From the NCBI GenBank assembly GCA_944990035.1, contig CALYLX010000054.1:186001-250000 (forward strand): DNA of 64,000 nt, written 5' to 3'. Source of the stretch: Clitopilus passeckerianus. Lineage: Eukaryota > Basidiomycota > Agaricomycetes > Agaricales > Entolomataceae. The position numbers were made by a program, and so were the translations under genes. The notes below the pieces were generated by a model. The model was given only the letters and a program-made list of their open reading frames with translations. It was not told where the DNA came from and searched no databases. Positions within the stretch are counted from its first letter, which is position 1, and the number at the start of each line of letters is the position of its first letter. Shown in pieces: positions 23,800-35,815 of the stretch.

Positions 23800-25316
23800 T
23801 GCTCTTCCACGGGATAAATTCTCAACTGTATTGTTAACTGTACACTAGCTTATCGTATTTATCTCCAGTACGACATATTGGAAATGACGTTTTTCTGAAG
23901 GCCTCGACTCATCCACTACCCTAAAAATGATCGACTGATGGATTCTGACAAGCGCCCTTCTCTATTCCGTAGAAAAACATACCGCCATTGATGTCATCTG
24001 CCTACATACAGGGCGGAGGTATGAGGGGCCGCGCAAATCTCCGTCCTATTGCTTCTCTGCACGGCTGGTCCCTTGACTGAGAAGCACATCTACCTCACCT
24101 CCTCGTAGCTAAATAGCAGTTAGAAGTTCCACTGTAAGATTAACCAGCCATCGCCATAAGGCAATGATTGACTCCAAGGAAATTACTCCCGAGAAGAAGG
24201 TCACGACGCTGCGACCCTGATGTCATTCTCTGAGAACATGTCCACATGTCCTCTGCACTGCACGATTTGATTCTGGATCTGACGGGAGTGTAGGTGCAGG
24301 GTGAACATTGTGGTGAACGTTTTTGATGTGACTCACTCTCATCTTCCTATTGTATGTTGTTTTCTTTGGATTCCCGATTGATCATAGCTGTCATGACATA
24401 CAGTTTGAACGGGAGGCGGTGGGGCTGATTCAGGCTTCTGGAAGGGAAGCAAGTGGGTGTATTCCGGGTGATTCCTCGAAGAAATTAAAGAACGTGCAAG
24501 GGGTCCCTCCGTCAACAGTTGAGTAGGCTCGGAAAACCGAAGGAGATTGAAAAGTTGACAGACGTGAAATAGGTAAATTACTCTTTCGTCAGCATCTGAT
24601 GTTCCTGTGGGATCGCAGTTGTCCATCTTTGTCCGGCCGGATTTTTGAATATATACTTACTCGGCGAGATTTCTGCGTGTTTGTACACGTTGTAGAATAA
24701 GCATCGGGGATATTGGCAGTTCTGACCGTGGTGTGAGTGGTGGTGGTGGTGGGTGAATGAATTGCGATGCCCGCTGGCGGAAGTCAATCTGTCGAACAGC
24801 CGACACACAAGGCAGCGTGATAACAATAATATAGCCTGCAATGGGTTGCAAAGCCACTACAACGCAGCTTATCGATCGCTAGTGGCATAAGCACAATCTC
24901 ATGTCGCGCCTTTCCGTTGAAGGGAGAGGCGGTCATTATTCCTTATGGAGCATAGGACTATTTTTCCAGTGACTGGTGACGGGTCAATGCCTACTGGCAA
25001 GGCTGGATGCTAGCTGTAGCCTTGAATAAAGTAAAGGTCATTTATGAAAGGACCTAAACCGAATTGTAGTCATCTGAGTTGGCCTCGAGCTGAGGCAGAA
25101 AGAAATGAAAGTCGAAAAGGGGAAATTGGCCCGACAGATGAATGTGAGCGGAGTTTGTTTGGGTTGCCGGATGGCAAGTATAGGCGTTGGCTTGAGCTGA
25201 GCCTTCAACTTTTGATCTTTCAAGCTTTCATTGTCGCCATTCGCAACGACCGGGCATTTCGCTGGACGCAGCCCATTCAAGAACCTGCATGTTTGCATAG
25301 CAGTGGCGAAGAACGA
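23800..25316. other. Intergenic upstream of adenylyl cyclase
   Basis: 1.5 kb, the longest upstream region of any gene here, which suits a heavily regulated gene. A GGTGGTGGTGGT microsatellite lies near 24740. The 25044 ORF continues into adenylyl cyclase exon 1, but its upstream part has no recognisable domain, so the later ATG at 25317 was preferred. Confidence 0.5.
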
Positions 25317-28300
25317 ATGTCAGCAAGACTTGGAACTCCGGCTTCCAGTCGGAATGGGAGTGTTGCTGGAGACCGAAGTGCTTGGGGACTCGGGGCTTCA
25401 AGCTCCTCGCAAGGGGACATTATGACTTACGCACAAGGGACAACAGACATTATAGCACCATGGGATGAACCTGTGAGTATATTGGCCTGTTTTTGGAGAT
25501 TTCCTGCTAGTCCCACCGCATCGCAATCATTCGCTCCTGGGTTGCGCTATTGATTATCTACCGTTCGTTTTTGGAGAATGCTGACCCTTTTATTATCTAT
25601 AGCCTTCACCTCCACCAAAGGCCTCGCGGTTTGGATTCGCCCATAAGGCTTCTTTCTCAGCATTTCCGCTTCCCGGCCTACGGCAAGCAAGCTTGAACAG
25701 TCCTTTGCGTCACCCAAGACCATCAGAATCGAATAGTACCATAAGTACGGAAGAACCCTCAATACGACGGTCGGCGGATGGAGAATCGACGATGTCATAC
25801 CCAACAACCATTGCAGATTCCTCAACCCTCTACAGCGAACCTCGACAGTCCAAGGTGTCGCTACTCTCTAAACTCAGGAAATCTCGCTCCAAAATCAGCC
25901 TACACTCGAATGGAGACCACCCATCCCTCCAACCACCGCCTCCACCACTACCTGACGCGCTTAGTATACTGCCAGGTCGAAGAGTCAAGCGAGGAGAGCC
26001 GAAGAAGAAGAGGTCTGCCAATGGGGCGGTTCAGCCTACCAACTCGGGGAATAATCCTGTCGGGATGACACTCGACCTGGACATTGAGAGGATGGACGGC
26101 ATCATAGACCTCACACTCTCAAGAGACCCCAGCATATCTTATGCAGGCCGTGGCTCAATCTCATCCGACGGCCACACTGGCTATTCCTCCTGGCAAAGCA
26201 TAAACCCGAACCCTTCCTCCTCCCAATTCACCCTTATCGCACCCAGCGAGTTCAGCAACCCTTTCGCACCCACTTCCACCGATACCAAACGCACAGGACG
26301 CATAATCGGCCCAGAGGATGCACGCCGGATATCACCCAAAGAGCGTACACTGACGGATTCTGCCTCAAAACCTCTCCCTCTCACACCCAACGGGAGCGGT
26401 CCGGGAAGTCCTTCCTGGACAGCACCCGAGAGCTGGGCGGTAGAATCAGCAAAGAAGACTGTCGAACCTGATTACTCGAGCTCAGACGAGAGTGTTACCG
26501 ACCCTACTGCCGAGCCTCGGATGAGCTTCGCGCCGAATCCCAATGTCAATTCGGAAATAGACAATATACCTGACCATCTTATGACCGACTTCTTGCTGCC
26601 CAAGGCACCTAAGAAGGAGAGGGGGAATCGGCATAGAGGGAAGGGGCAGAGGCAGGAGAGGATATTCGTCATTCGGATTTACCGTGATGATAAGAATCAG
26701 TACCATAATGTTAGGCTTGGGCCTAACACTACGGTTGGTGCACTTCTGCCTAAGCTGAGGGAGCAGCTTTTGCGACCAGATGAAGTGGAAGAGCATCGTT
26801 TGTACATCAAGGAGCGAGGTCGAGGTAGGCTATATGCGCTTCTTCTCTTGTTTGGACTGGCCTGATGCGTGTTCTTTGCAGAACGTTTGTTGATGAACAC
26901 TGAGCGTCCCGCTGAGATTGTGCGGAAACGTTTGGAACAAGCAGGCTACGACCCCACGGATTGCAGTGAGCTTCTCGGTAGTGAAGGGCAACACTCGGCA
27001 TATCTCCTCAAGTTCGTCTTCAAAAGTCAACTTCTTCGAACTGTTCGTTTCCAACTTTCATTGGGTTATTGCATATTTTGATTTTCATCACAACAGAGAG
27101 AACAAGAAGGCGAGCCCGAAATTGACCTTGAGGAGTACAATCACGTTGACCTCACCGGCCGTGGCCTCCGAACGATACCCGTCCTACTTCACCAGCATGC
27201 AGACTCAATAGTCTCCCTCAAGCTCTCACAAAATCCCATGCTCGAAATACCCCTTGACTTCATCCAATCGTGTGTTGGCCTCCGGGACCTACGCCTATCC
27301 AACATGGCTATGAAAAAAGTGCCGCAGAGTGTCCGTCATGCAATAGGCGTCATGCGTCTGGACCTTTCCTCAAATCGCATAAGCGACCTCGACGAAGCAG
27401 TTCTGGATGATATACCACCACTGCGGATATTGACGCTGCAGAACAACCGACTAGAAAAACTCCCATGGTATTTCCCCCGCCTCCACAACCTCGTCACCCT
27501 CAACATCTCCAACAACAAATTCCGCGTCTTCCCCTCCGTCGTCTGCGACCTGATCAACCTCAGTGACCTTGATGCCTCGTTCAACCTCATCACCGAGCTT
27601 CCAGAGAACTTTGGGAAATTAGTCAAGCTCGAACGCCTATGCCTTGTTGGGAACCAGATCAGCAAGCTCCCAGACGACTGTGTCAACCTCAGGTCTTTGA
27701 TGAGGCTTGACTGTCGTAGGAACCAGATACTCGACTTGAATATTGTCAGCATGCTCCCCCGGCTGCAAGAACTCGAAGCAGACCACAATGCGGTCGCAAA
27801 GCTTGACCTTTCCCTCGGACCTTCCCTCAGCAAGCTTAATGCTGCCTTCAACGAAATCACCCAGCTCTCACTCGCCCCCGGACCCCTTGGCAAATCCCCT
27901 TACGCGTTGACTGAACTCGATATCTCCCACGCGAAGTTATCTTCACTTGATAATTTCGCCCTTGGACAATTGCGGTCGCTCCGTGAACTCAACATCAACC
28001 ACAACTCTTTCCGGTCGATGCCAGAGACTCTGGGAGATCTCACCTTCCTCGAGAAGCTCTCATGCGCCGATAACCAGCTCGACTCACTGCCAGCGAGTTT
28101 GGGTAAATTGCAGAGGCTGGAGGTGCTTGATGCGCATAACAACAGTTTGACGGAGCTCCCCATAGCATTGTGGAATTGCGCGTCGTTGAAGAAGATCAAT
28201 CTCACGTCCAATTTGCTTGGCGTCTGGCATGACCCCCCTGCGGCACCTTACGAGCCATCTGCTATGGATGTCGAGCTCATGTCGCAGCCGGAGCAGATTC

Positions 28301-31181
28301 TGGGAAGGAAAACCTCTACGACCTCCCTTGGTTCGCTGCCAGGACCCGGACGTCCCGCCCCTCCATTGACCCATTCCTTGGAGTGCCTTCATCTCGGAGA
28401 GAACCAGTTCAACGATGATATCTGCAGCGTCATTCTCGTATTCCGGAAGTTGCGCGTCCTCAACCTGTCGTTCAACAAGCTACAGGACCTTCCCTCAAAC
28501 TTCTTCCGCAACATGACCTTCCTGGAGGAGTTGTACCTGAGTGGGAACAAGTTGACCAGCATCCCGACGGAAAATTTGAAAGCACTCAATGCTTTATGTG
28601 TTGTATACCTGAATGGCAATCGTTTGGTGTCGCTACCCGAGGAACTTGGAAAGGTCAAGAATTTGATGATTCTTGATGTCGGAAGCAACCTGCTGAAGTA
28701 CAATGTCAACAACTGGGAGTTTGACTGGAACTGGTATGTTTCAAGAATTTATCTTTTCGGGTTCAGTCTCTGAAAACCCCTTACAGGAACTTCAATACCA
28801 ACCTACGATACCTTAATCTTTCGGGGAACAACCGCCTGCAAATCAAACCGGAGCCAGAAAGACATCGACATAGCGTCTCAGGTCTTCGCAAGCCTCCCAT
28901 TCGCCTGGCTGGCTTTACCGACCTCAAGCAGCTCGCGGTGCTTGGACTCATGGACGTGACCATTGCGGCAACGGTCGACAACAGCGTTGTCGAGATACCC
29001 GAGGAGAATGACGATCGCCGTATTCGTTCCTCATCCTCCACCGTTCTCGGTATGCCTTACGGAATTGCGGATGCCATAGGGCGGAAGGACCCTCTTACCA
29101 TGCTCGATCTCGTCCATGAATTCCGCGACAGAGAGGGTGAAGCCATTTTCGCAATGTTTGGTACCTCCCATCCCCCCAAAACTCTTGCTCCTGGCGCCAC
29201 GCGTAATCGACTGTCAAAGTACCTGCACGACAACTGCGTAAATGCATTGATGTACCATCTTGGGCATCTCAACCCTGTACTCAATGAGGGACCACCGGAT
29301 GCTCTACGCAGAACTTTCCTCAAGCTCAACCAGGACCTGCACGACTCGATGTATGTGTCATTGCGCAAGGGATCAACGAACAGCAATACACCAGGAAGGA
29401 AGGATAGCATTGTGAGGAATAGCGCTATACCAGACCCGGCGACTATCCGCAGCGGCGTCTCAGGAATTGTGGTGTACTTCGTCAAGAAGGCCATGTATGT
29501 TGCCAACGTTGGGCACGCTCAAGCCGTTGTCTCTAGGCAGGGAGACGCACGTCTATTATCCCGCAGACACGACCCTCTTGATCGCACCGAGACGGGGAGA
29601 ATCCGGTCGGCAGAAGGTTGGGTGTCACCAGCTGGCCTTGTCAACGAAGAAGTGGATATCTCCAGAGCATTTGGTTATTACCATCTACTCCCAGTTATCA
29701 ACGCCCGGCCAGACGTCTTCAGCTACGACATCACCCCTCACGATGAGTTCGTTATCATCGCTAACCGAGGTCTTTGGGACTATATGTCATACCAAACCGC
29801 CGTGGACATCGCACGCGAAGAACGAGGCGATCCCATGACTGCTGCCCAGAAGTTGCGGGACTTTGCTATCAGTTATGGTGCCGACGGAAGCACTATGATC
29901 ATGGTCATCGGCATCAACGAAGCTCGCGACGCAGGAGAAGATTTTGCAAAGAAAAACAAGAACTTAATCAATGACCGCACCCTCATTCGCCTCAAGAACG
30001 AAGTGCCTGCCCCAGTCGGACATATAGCCCTCGTCTTCAGCGACATTCGGAACTCGACACCTCTATGGGAAGCCAATCCCGGCATGGCTACTGCTCACCG
30101 TCTTCACAACAACCTTCTTCGTCGCCAACTCCGGAATTGTGGTGGTTATGAGGTCAAAACAGAAGGCGACGCGTTTATGTGTTCGTTCCCTACCGCTACA
30201 GCAGCCGTCTGGTGGAGTATCACAGTCCAACAACAGCTCCTCCATGCCGATTGGCCACTGGAGATTTTAGAATGTGAAGACGGTCAACCGATATATGACC
30301 CTCAAGGTCGTCTCGTTGCTCGTGGCCTCAGTGTCAGGATGGGCATCCATTGCGGTACCCCTTCCCCCGAACTCGATCCTATCACCCATCGTATGGACTA
30401 CTTTGGTTCTATGGTCAACCGCTCCGCACGTATCTGTGGCAATGCAGCTGGCGGGCAAATCATGTGCAGCGCAGACATCATTCGAGAAATCGAGGCTTCG
30501 GTCTTCGGCACAGGACCTCCCACTGAACATACGAAACGCCAACCTGAGCAGGCCATCCAACGCATCAAGAGTATTGGTATCACCATCATCTCAGTTGGAG
30601 AAGTCAAACTTAAGGGTCTCGAAGTGCCAGAGTACCTGTCGCTGCTTTACCCTGTAGAACTTCTTGGACGCCAAGATTGGGGACCCTCAGGACCTACCGC
30701 ATCCGGCTCCCGGGTTCCATTCAGTGTCGAGCAAATGCAATCCATGGGCATGCTGTGCCTCCGCCTCGAAGCGCTCACATCTTCCCGAATCTTCCGCGCC
30801 CTGCCAGCAAGAAAAGGGAGCATCCAGACTTCGCTGAGTGCAGACGATGACTTCGGGCAGGACGAGGCCGATGGGGATGATGGCAGCGGAGGAGAGAGGA
30901 AACAGCCGGTTGAGATATTTGGTGATCCCGCGATCTTGCTACCTCCCATCAATTCGCAGAGCACAGATGTGGAGATGATGGCGCTTTTGCACTCACTGGC
31001 GGCGAGGATTGCGAATGCCGCAGCTGCCCTTGCAGAGATGCAGGCGCAGAAGAAGGCAGCGGAGGCCAAGAAGGAGGGTGCTGCAGTGGATAAGGACGAA
31101 GTGATGCAGAAGTTGAGGGGTTGTAACGAGTTGGACGGACGGACGTTGGAGTATGTGTTGTCGTTGTTGAACGGGATCTAG
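25317..31181 (+). CDS. CYR1: Fungal adenylyl cyclase (RA, LRR, PP2C-like and class III cyclase domains)
   Basis: Exons 25317-25472, 25603-26824, 26882-about 27042, 27097-28733 and 28787-31181 give about 1856 aa. The third donor is uncertain (GTTCGT at 27043 or GTCAAC at 27026). A Ser/Pro-rich N-terminus is followed by a Ras-association domain (about residues 404-510, ERIFVIRIYRDD to AYLLKFVF). A long leucine-rich repeat array covers about 530-1100, then a PP2C-like domain (about 1130-1400; VANVGHAQAVVSRQGDARLL) whose metal-binding motif is degraded, as usual in fungal cyclases. The cyclase domain (about 1465-1660) has FSDIRNST and KTEGDAFM, carrying the metal-binding Asp residues, and GIHCG. 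It makes cAMP from ATP for PKA signalling, with Ras and CAP as expected partners. The order matches Saccharomyces Cyr1 and Ustilago Uac1. The start ATG is a choice. Confidence 0.95.
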
Positions 31182-32300
31182 ACATTATAGTTTTGAGGGG
31201 TATAGCATCTTCGCACCTATTCTTTCCGTGTTTTCTCGGTTATACCACTTGCATTTTGATCCCAGTTATAGTTGATTATTTCTTTCGGTTAGTTAGTCTT
31301 CCACTCCTAGATATTTCGTATGCTTCGTCTGCTTTTCTCCCTGCTTTCTTTTATGTATAATTACCGATGTGTATACCATTCATTTGTAACCCCGCCACAA
31401 TTTGCATTTCGTCTGCATCCAGGCCTTGTCGGATTCTCGAGATCTTGATGAGAGGCATGGACAACTTGTCACATGGGCCTCAGATTTGCTCATAAAAAAC
31501 TTATCAGTGGCACGGGTGGAGGTGTGCCCGCCACCGACTGGATGGCTCACTGATTGTGCTTTCCAGCGGTCTGGCTCGATTCCATACAAGTGCATAGGCT
31601 ATGTAGATACTCGCCTTTGCTCTTTTTGTTTTTACCTCGATAAGAGCGTCCCTTGGGGCACCCAGATCGCTCTCAGGCAACCACTCAAGATGAAATGGAG
31701 ATTGAATATCCCGAATGCTCAGTGGGTATGATAACCGGGGAATTCTCCCCGGGTATGGACCCCCCCGGACGGCTCTTATATGGCAGAAAATCGAATACGA
31801 TACCGCCCCTCGATAGCTGAAGTAGAAGAGCACCACCTGGGATGTTCTGTACTGAAGTTGCGGGTTCGGTTCCGGTTGAGGGGTTTAACGTGTAGCTTCG
31901 TTTCTTTCGGTTCCAATGACATCACGTAGAGCGGGTTGAATCCTGCAAACTGTCATTTTATTATTATTAAATGCAGCCTTCGGAGGTTCTCCAGCTATGC
32001 ACCTCGCGTTTCTGGATTTACTTACACAACTCGCCAGGTCTCATAGTACAGAGTCGAATTGGTCGTACATGATACTTTCAAAGACCCCCAGAGGTATTGT
32101 GTTAGAGGCTTTATAACTCAGTCGGATGTCTACCACCGGATGGTTTGAACTAGTACGACAGCCTACATGGAGACTGCCGGTCGAACCAGGAGCCATCTTG
32201 GCCTAAATGGGACAATGTTCTACGTTTTGTGACCTACGGGTTCTCGATCACGTTCTAGGCTCCTAGCAGATACAGTCTCAATGGCATCTTTGTCCATGGG
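31182..32300. other. Intergenic after adenylyl cyclase
   Basis: No coding signal. A hairpin lies at 31735-31752 (7 bp arms CCGGGGA/TCCCCGG with a 4-nt loop). A degraded box-A-like stretch, ATAACTCAGTCGGA, occurs near 32113. Confidence 0.5.
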
Positions 32301-32384
32301 TTCCTGGGTAGCTCAATTGGAAGAGCGTGACCAGGGTTACGAGGATGGAGGTAGGCCGACACCGAGTCCTTTCCAGGACCTCAA
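32301..32384 (+). repeat. tRNA-like element 1 (A box only)
   Basis: TAGCTCAATTGGAAGAGC matches a pol III A box and a tRNA D-arm (GCTC/GAGC stem). It continues GTGACC as elements 6 and 7 do, but the B box is not recognisable, so this copy looks degraded. Confidence 0.5.
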
Positions 32385-34481
32385 TTCCATTTCGTTACAA
32401 TGTTTGTAGATATTGATTTTCGAGTTTTTTACGAGTTCTGATTGGTTGAGAATCCTCGCTCCTACCATATCGAGCACTTAGCAGAACCGTGGAAATCACC
32501 AAGTAATTATGTAAAGTTAAGTACCGTTTACGTAAGAAACTTCCTTTCGGAGATGAATGCACAACTGCCATCTTGCAATGGGAGTGGGCAACGCCGGGTT
32601 GACGCGCGTCAGCCGGATTTAAGGTCACGTGACCGAAATCGTCGAAATCGGTGACCCAAACGCAAGTTCACACCTTCGGATTGGTACTCCTCTCTCAATT
32701 GTGCATCGTTTGACCTCGGATAAGCGGTAATATACCATTTAGATACCCTAATATTTATAAATGTTTATGCATGACAAAGCGAAAAAATGAGTGAAATACA
32801 TCAGTTATCAATTGGTTATCAATGTCCTCCCAAAACTCCTCTCCATGCTCTTCTTCCTCTTCCTCTTCCTCCTCCCCGCATTTAGGCTTCCACAACCCCT
32901 GGCTGCATAGGTCAATTGCTGCTCTTAGAAAGTCTCTGATCTTCCCAACTGAGCTACCTAAATTGACCTGGGCTGCCTTCAGATTGGTGGGTGGCATGAG
33001 ATGACTAAGCGGTTGCCAAATATGGAATGAGTTCGATCGTTGTCAGTTATACAAAGAATTGGCTCACGGGATTCGCAGAAAAGTGGAAAGGAGTATTACG
33101 ATGGTGTTCAGTGAGGTGTTAGACGCCAAAAAGGATGCTTCTAAGACCACGTTTCAGTGCTGCAAGCTCTCCGAGCCTCGAGGTTCCGCGGTGTGACATA
33201 CTGTGACACGAGGTCACACGCGCGTTCCCCGCCAAAATCTGCGCTGATATCTTGTAACCTATAGAGCTCGTTCTACATAGCGTTTAGTGCTTAGAGGTCA
33301 GTGAGAGAGTTGCTCTTGGCTACTAATAGAATGGCTGCTATGTTGTATATTTTTAAAATTCGCCTTAAAAGGGGTCTAAAAGGGCTAGATATTGCCTAAA
33401 ATCCGGTCTTGCGGGAGACATAGGAGATATATAAAAATTTTGTAACATGAGAAAGAAGGATATCGAAGAGTACTACAATTTCGTCCCTTACATCTTTTGC
33501 GTACGATGAGCCTGTGAGGAGATCTATACTTTTCAAGCTTTTGGTCATCATTTGGCTGGGGATTCCCGGGTTTGACGGCACTGAGTGCATTTAAAAATAG
33601 GTAAGCTCTACTAGATTACTTATTATACCATTCAAGTAGGATTTTCACTTGAATTCAGGGCGATAGAGCAATATAGCGAATACAAATTGGGTGGGTCACC
33701 TTGTAGAAGGGGGTGCACGCGTCTACTCGCTTACATAATCCATCAAACCCGCATCGGCCCCAACGGGGATTGCCCACTCCCAGTTACGATGGACATACGC
33801 TCTACTCCCACTACTGTACGACTTCGATGGGGTTTGTCACTTTCTTAACAGACTGTGTCTTGTTGAGTGTACCGGCGCGCGTCGGAGAGACGCGCCATTG
33901 TTACCTTGATGAAAGCCGGTATGAGTGTGTATGATTTTGCACTCTTGAATCACTGTAACCACACAGGACACAGGAGTGGCCGCGGTTCAAGCGTGAAGAC
34001 AAATGAAATCTGATTCCAAAGTGATACAACTCAACTTGGCATTCAACCTCGTAGACGGCAGAGGGGCAACTGCTATCATCTTTTACACCCGCTGTTACTC
34101 AAGGTGTTTCCCGCAATCGTTCGCGTTCGGATGGAGTTTATATCTACCATTGTAGTATATAGAAATATGGTGTTCAATAAACATGGTGCCTTTGTTATAT
34201 TTCGTGAGGGATGTAAGAGGGATGCCATCCGAGTACATGCCATGCCGCCCGGCAATGGCCGCTCCCTACAAGTTCTTGTGTTCTATCCGCGGGCCGGTTC
34301 TCTGCCGATCAGAATGATATAGTACTTTCTTATGCTTTTCTCTCTGATTCATCTTAACCAAATGCACGTACTGTGCAATTTCTCCTGTTTCTAGATTGTG
34401 AATTTATAGGATCAAGTAGCTTGCGAAAAACGTTGGTTTGTCATGTTAACCTCATCACGCGATTTAGTCTCCTGCACATTG
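32385..34481. other. Gene-free region with low-complexity and palindromic sequence
   Basis: Contains the 12-bp palindrome GGTCACGTGACC at 32623-32634 (CACGTG core) and a TTCCTC-type microsatellite at about 32845-32880, which makes a poly-Glu ORF on the minus strand. AT-rich stretches occur around 33340-33640. No gene recognised. Confidence 0.5.
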
Positions 34482-34593
34482 CTCCCGCAATAGCTCAGTG
34501 AGAAGAGCATAAACAGGCACACTGGGGGTCCGTTCAGAAGGTACTGGTTCGATCCCAGTAGAAGGAATTCAATGCTTGGAAGGACACTTTTTT
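34482..34593 (+). repeat. tRNA-like element 2 (A box, B box, T-run)
   Basis: D-arm-like TAGCTCAGTGAGAAGAGC (34490-34508), then a T-arm ACTGG-TTCGATC-CCAGT with a perfect 5 bp stem, containing B box GGTTCGATCCC (34546-34556). A T6 run at 34588-34593 follows 32 nt after the B box, as a pol III terminator would. Acceptor and anticodon arms do not fold convincingly, so it is not called a functional tRNA. Confidence 0.6.
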
Positions 34594-34831
34594 CAGGTTC
34601 TATTTCAGCAATCATAAGGGGGGTCAATTTCGCTGCTTTCATTTTCGCAGTTTAATTTTGCAAGGAGTGGTCCTTTCGCCCTTGGAACGTATCCTTCATA
34701 ATTTATTAACACATGTGTAACCGAAGGAGCATTTTATACACCTGGCTCAGGCATTGACGAGTTAATTTGGACATTCTCTAGATCACGTTCAGCAGACACA
34801 ATCACAATCGCAATCATACCTGATCCATAAA

Positions 34832-34910
34832 CTTCCTGGATAGCTCAGTCGGAAGAGCATGGCCCTAAAAAGTTTATGTGTTCTATCTGCAGACCGGTAC
34901 GAAGGTTTTG
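34832..34910 (+). repeat. tRNA-like element 3 (A box, no clear B box)
   Basis: TAGCTCAGTCGGAAGAGCATGG is an excellent A box and D-arm. Downstream sequence (GTTCTATCTGC) has lost the B-box consensus. A short TTTT occurs at about 34906. Confidence 0.5.
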
Positions 34911-35116
34911 GAATCTGGGTAGTCTTGAATCAATGTCAACCTCTTGCATATCCTGCGCCAAGTTTTTCCGGTTTATGATGAGAAATTCTAGTCAGATACC
35001 TTGGTATAAAGATCCAACCTCCACCATGGCATACTTATTGGTTAAGATGTTTTGGCGTTCATGACATCGCAAAATTGAAGGTGACAACCTGGGCTACCCA
35101 TGCTGTGAGCTACACA

Positions 35117-35196
35117 GTCCTCTATAGCTTCAGTCAGTCGATCGCTGGGCGGGGTGAAATCTGACTGGAAGTCTACTGGTTCGAATCAGGTTTGGA
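35117..35196 (+). repeat. tRNA-like element 4
   Basis: TATAGCTTCAGTCAGTCGATC is a one-base-expanded A box. ACTGGTTCGAATCAGG gives a B-box match at 35178-35188. No T-run follows before element 5 begins. Confidence 0.5.
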
Positions 35197-35209
35197 TTGC
35201 AGATAGAAG

Positions 35210-35313
35210 TCCCTGATAGTTCAGTCGGATGATCACCACTTGGGTTCAAGTCTAATCGGGAGGCTATTGGTTCGAACCAGAACGGGCCATGCATGTGGTT
35301 ATCTTGCTTTTTT
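35210..35313 (+). repeat. tRNA-like element 5 (A box, B box, T-run)
   Basis: Starts CCCTGATAGTTCAGTCGGATGATC. B box GGTTCGAACCA lies at 35269-35279, and a T6 run at 35308-35313, 29 nt after the B box. Confidence 0.55.
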
Positions 35314-35421
35314 GTGGATGGTAGACTTTTGCTAGTATTTAAGCAAGTATCCTATTACCGATTGAAATTAGTCGACGGAGTACTTAGGTCATCTTGGTTA
35401 ATTGATTTCTCTAGAGGTGTA

Positions 35422-35533
35422 CTTCTTCGATGGCTCAGTTGGAGGAGCGTGACCACCCCAGGACCGAACACCTGAGGTGCTTGGTTCGAAGCCAGTGCAA
35501 AGAAATTCAACTTCGGGATCGGAATATTTTTTT
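35422..35533 (+). repeat. tRNA-like element 6 (A box, B box, T-run)
   Basis: TGGCTCAGTTGGAGGAGC is the A box/D-arm. B box GGTTCGAAGCC lies at 35483-35493 and a T7 run at 35527-35533, 34 nt downstream. The middle CCGAACACCTGAGGT is nearly repeated in element 7, showing these two are closely related. Confidence 0.6.
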
Positions 35534-35700
35534 CGCCTGTTTATCACTGCGCCAACGCCAGATCTCAAATGATACAGCTGTGAAGTTTTCGGGATAGTCT
35601 TTTTGTATCAGGATCTCAGTCGCTGTTACGAGCGAGCAGGATATGTTTTTGAGATGCTTCTCAGGAGGTGTCGAGACTTGGCAGGAGCTGTGATACAACA

Positions 35701-35815
35701 TTTCTCGGATAGCTCAATTGGAAGAGCACGACCTTCGGACGGAACACCTGAGGTCCCTGGTTCGAAGCCAGGCCGAAATAAACACTCCCACATGAAAGAT
35801 GCTTTTTTTTTTTTT
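35701..35815 (+). repeat. tRNA-like element 7 (A box, B box, T-run)
   Basis: The best-preserved copy. TAGCTCAATTGGAAGAGC has a perfect 4 bp D-stem. CCTGG-TTCGAAG-CCAGG has a perfect 5 bp T-stem with B box at 35759-35769. A T13 run at 35803-35815 starts 34 nt after the B box. The acceptor ends pair only partly and the anticodon arm is irregular, so a SINE or tRNA-like ncRNA is more likely than a true tRNA. Confidence 0.65.

Noticed and set aside
25044..25316. Extension of adenylyl cyclase upstream of 25317
   Set aside because: Frame is open, but the sequence lacks the Ser/Pro-rich character of the accepted start; kept as uncertain rather than annotated.
31735..31752. CCGGGGA/TCCCCGG hairpin as a terminator
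   Set aside because: Eukaryotic context with no transcript ending there; noted only as a short inverted repeat.
32755..32997. ORF with a run of glutamates on the minus strand
   Set aside because: Produced by a TTCCTC-type microsatellite; no domain or splice partner found.
35701..35780. Functional tRNA gene
   Set aside because: D and T arms are good, but acceptor ends pair poorly and no regular anticodon arm forms, so it is listed as a tRNA-like repeat.
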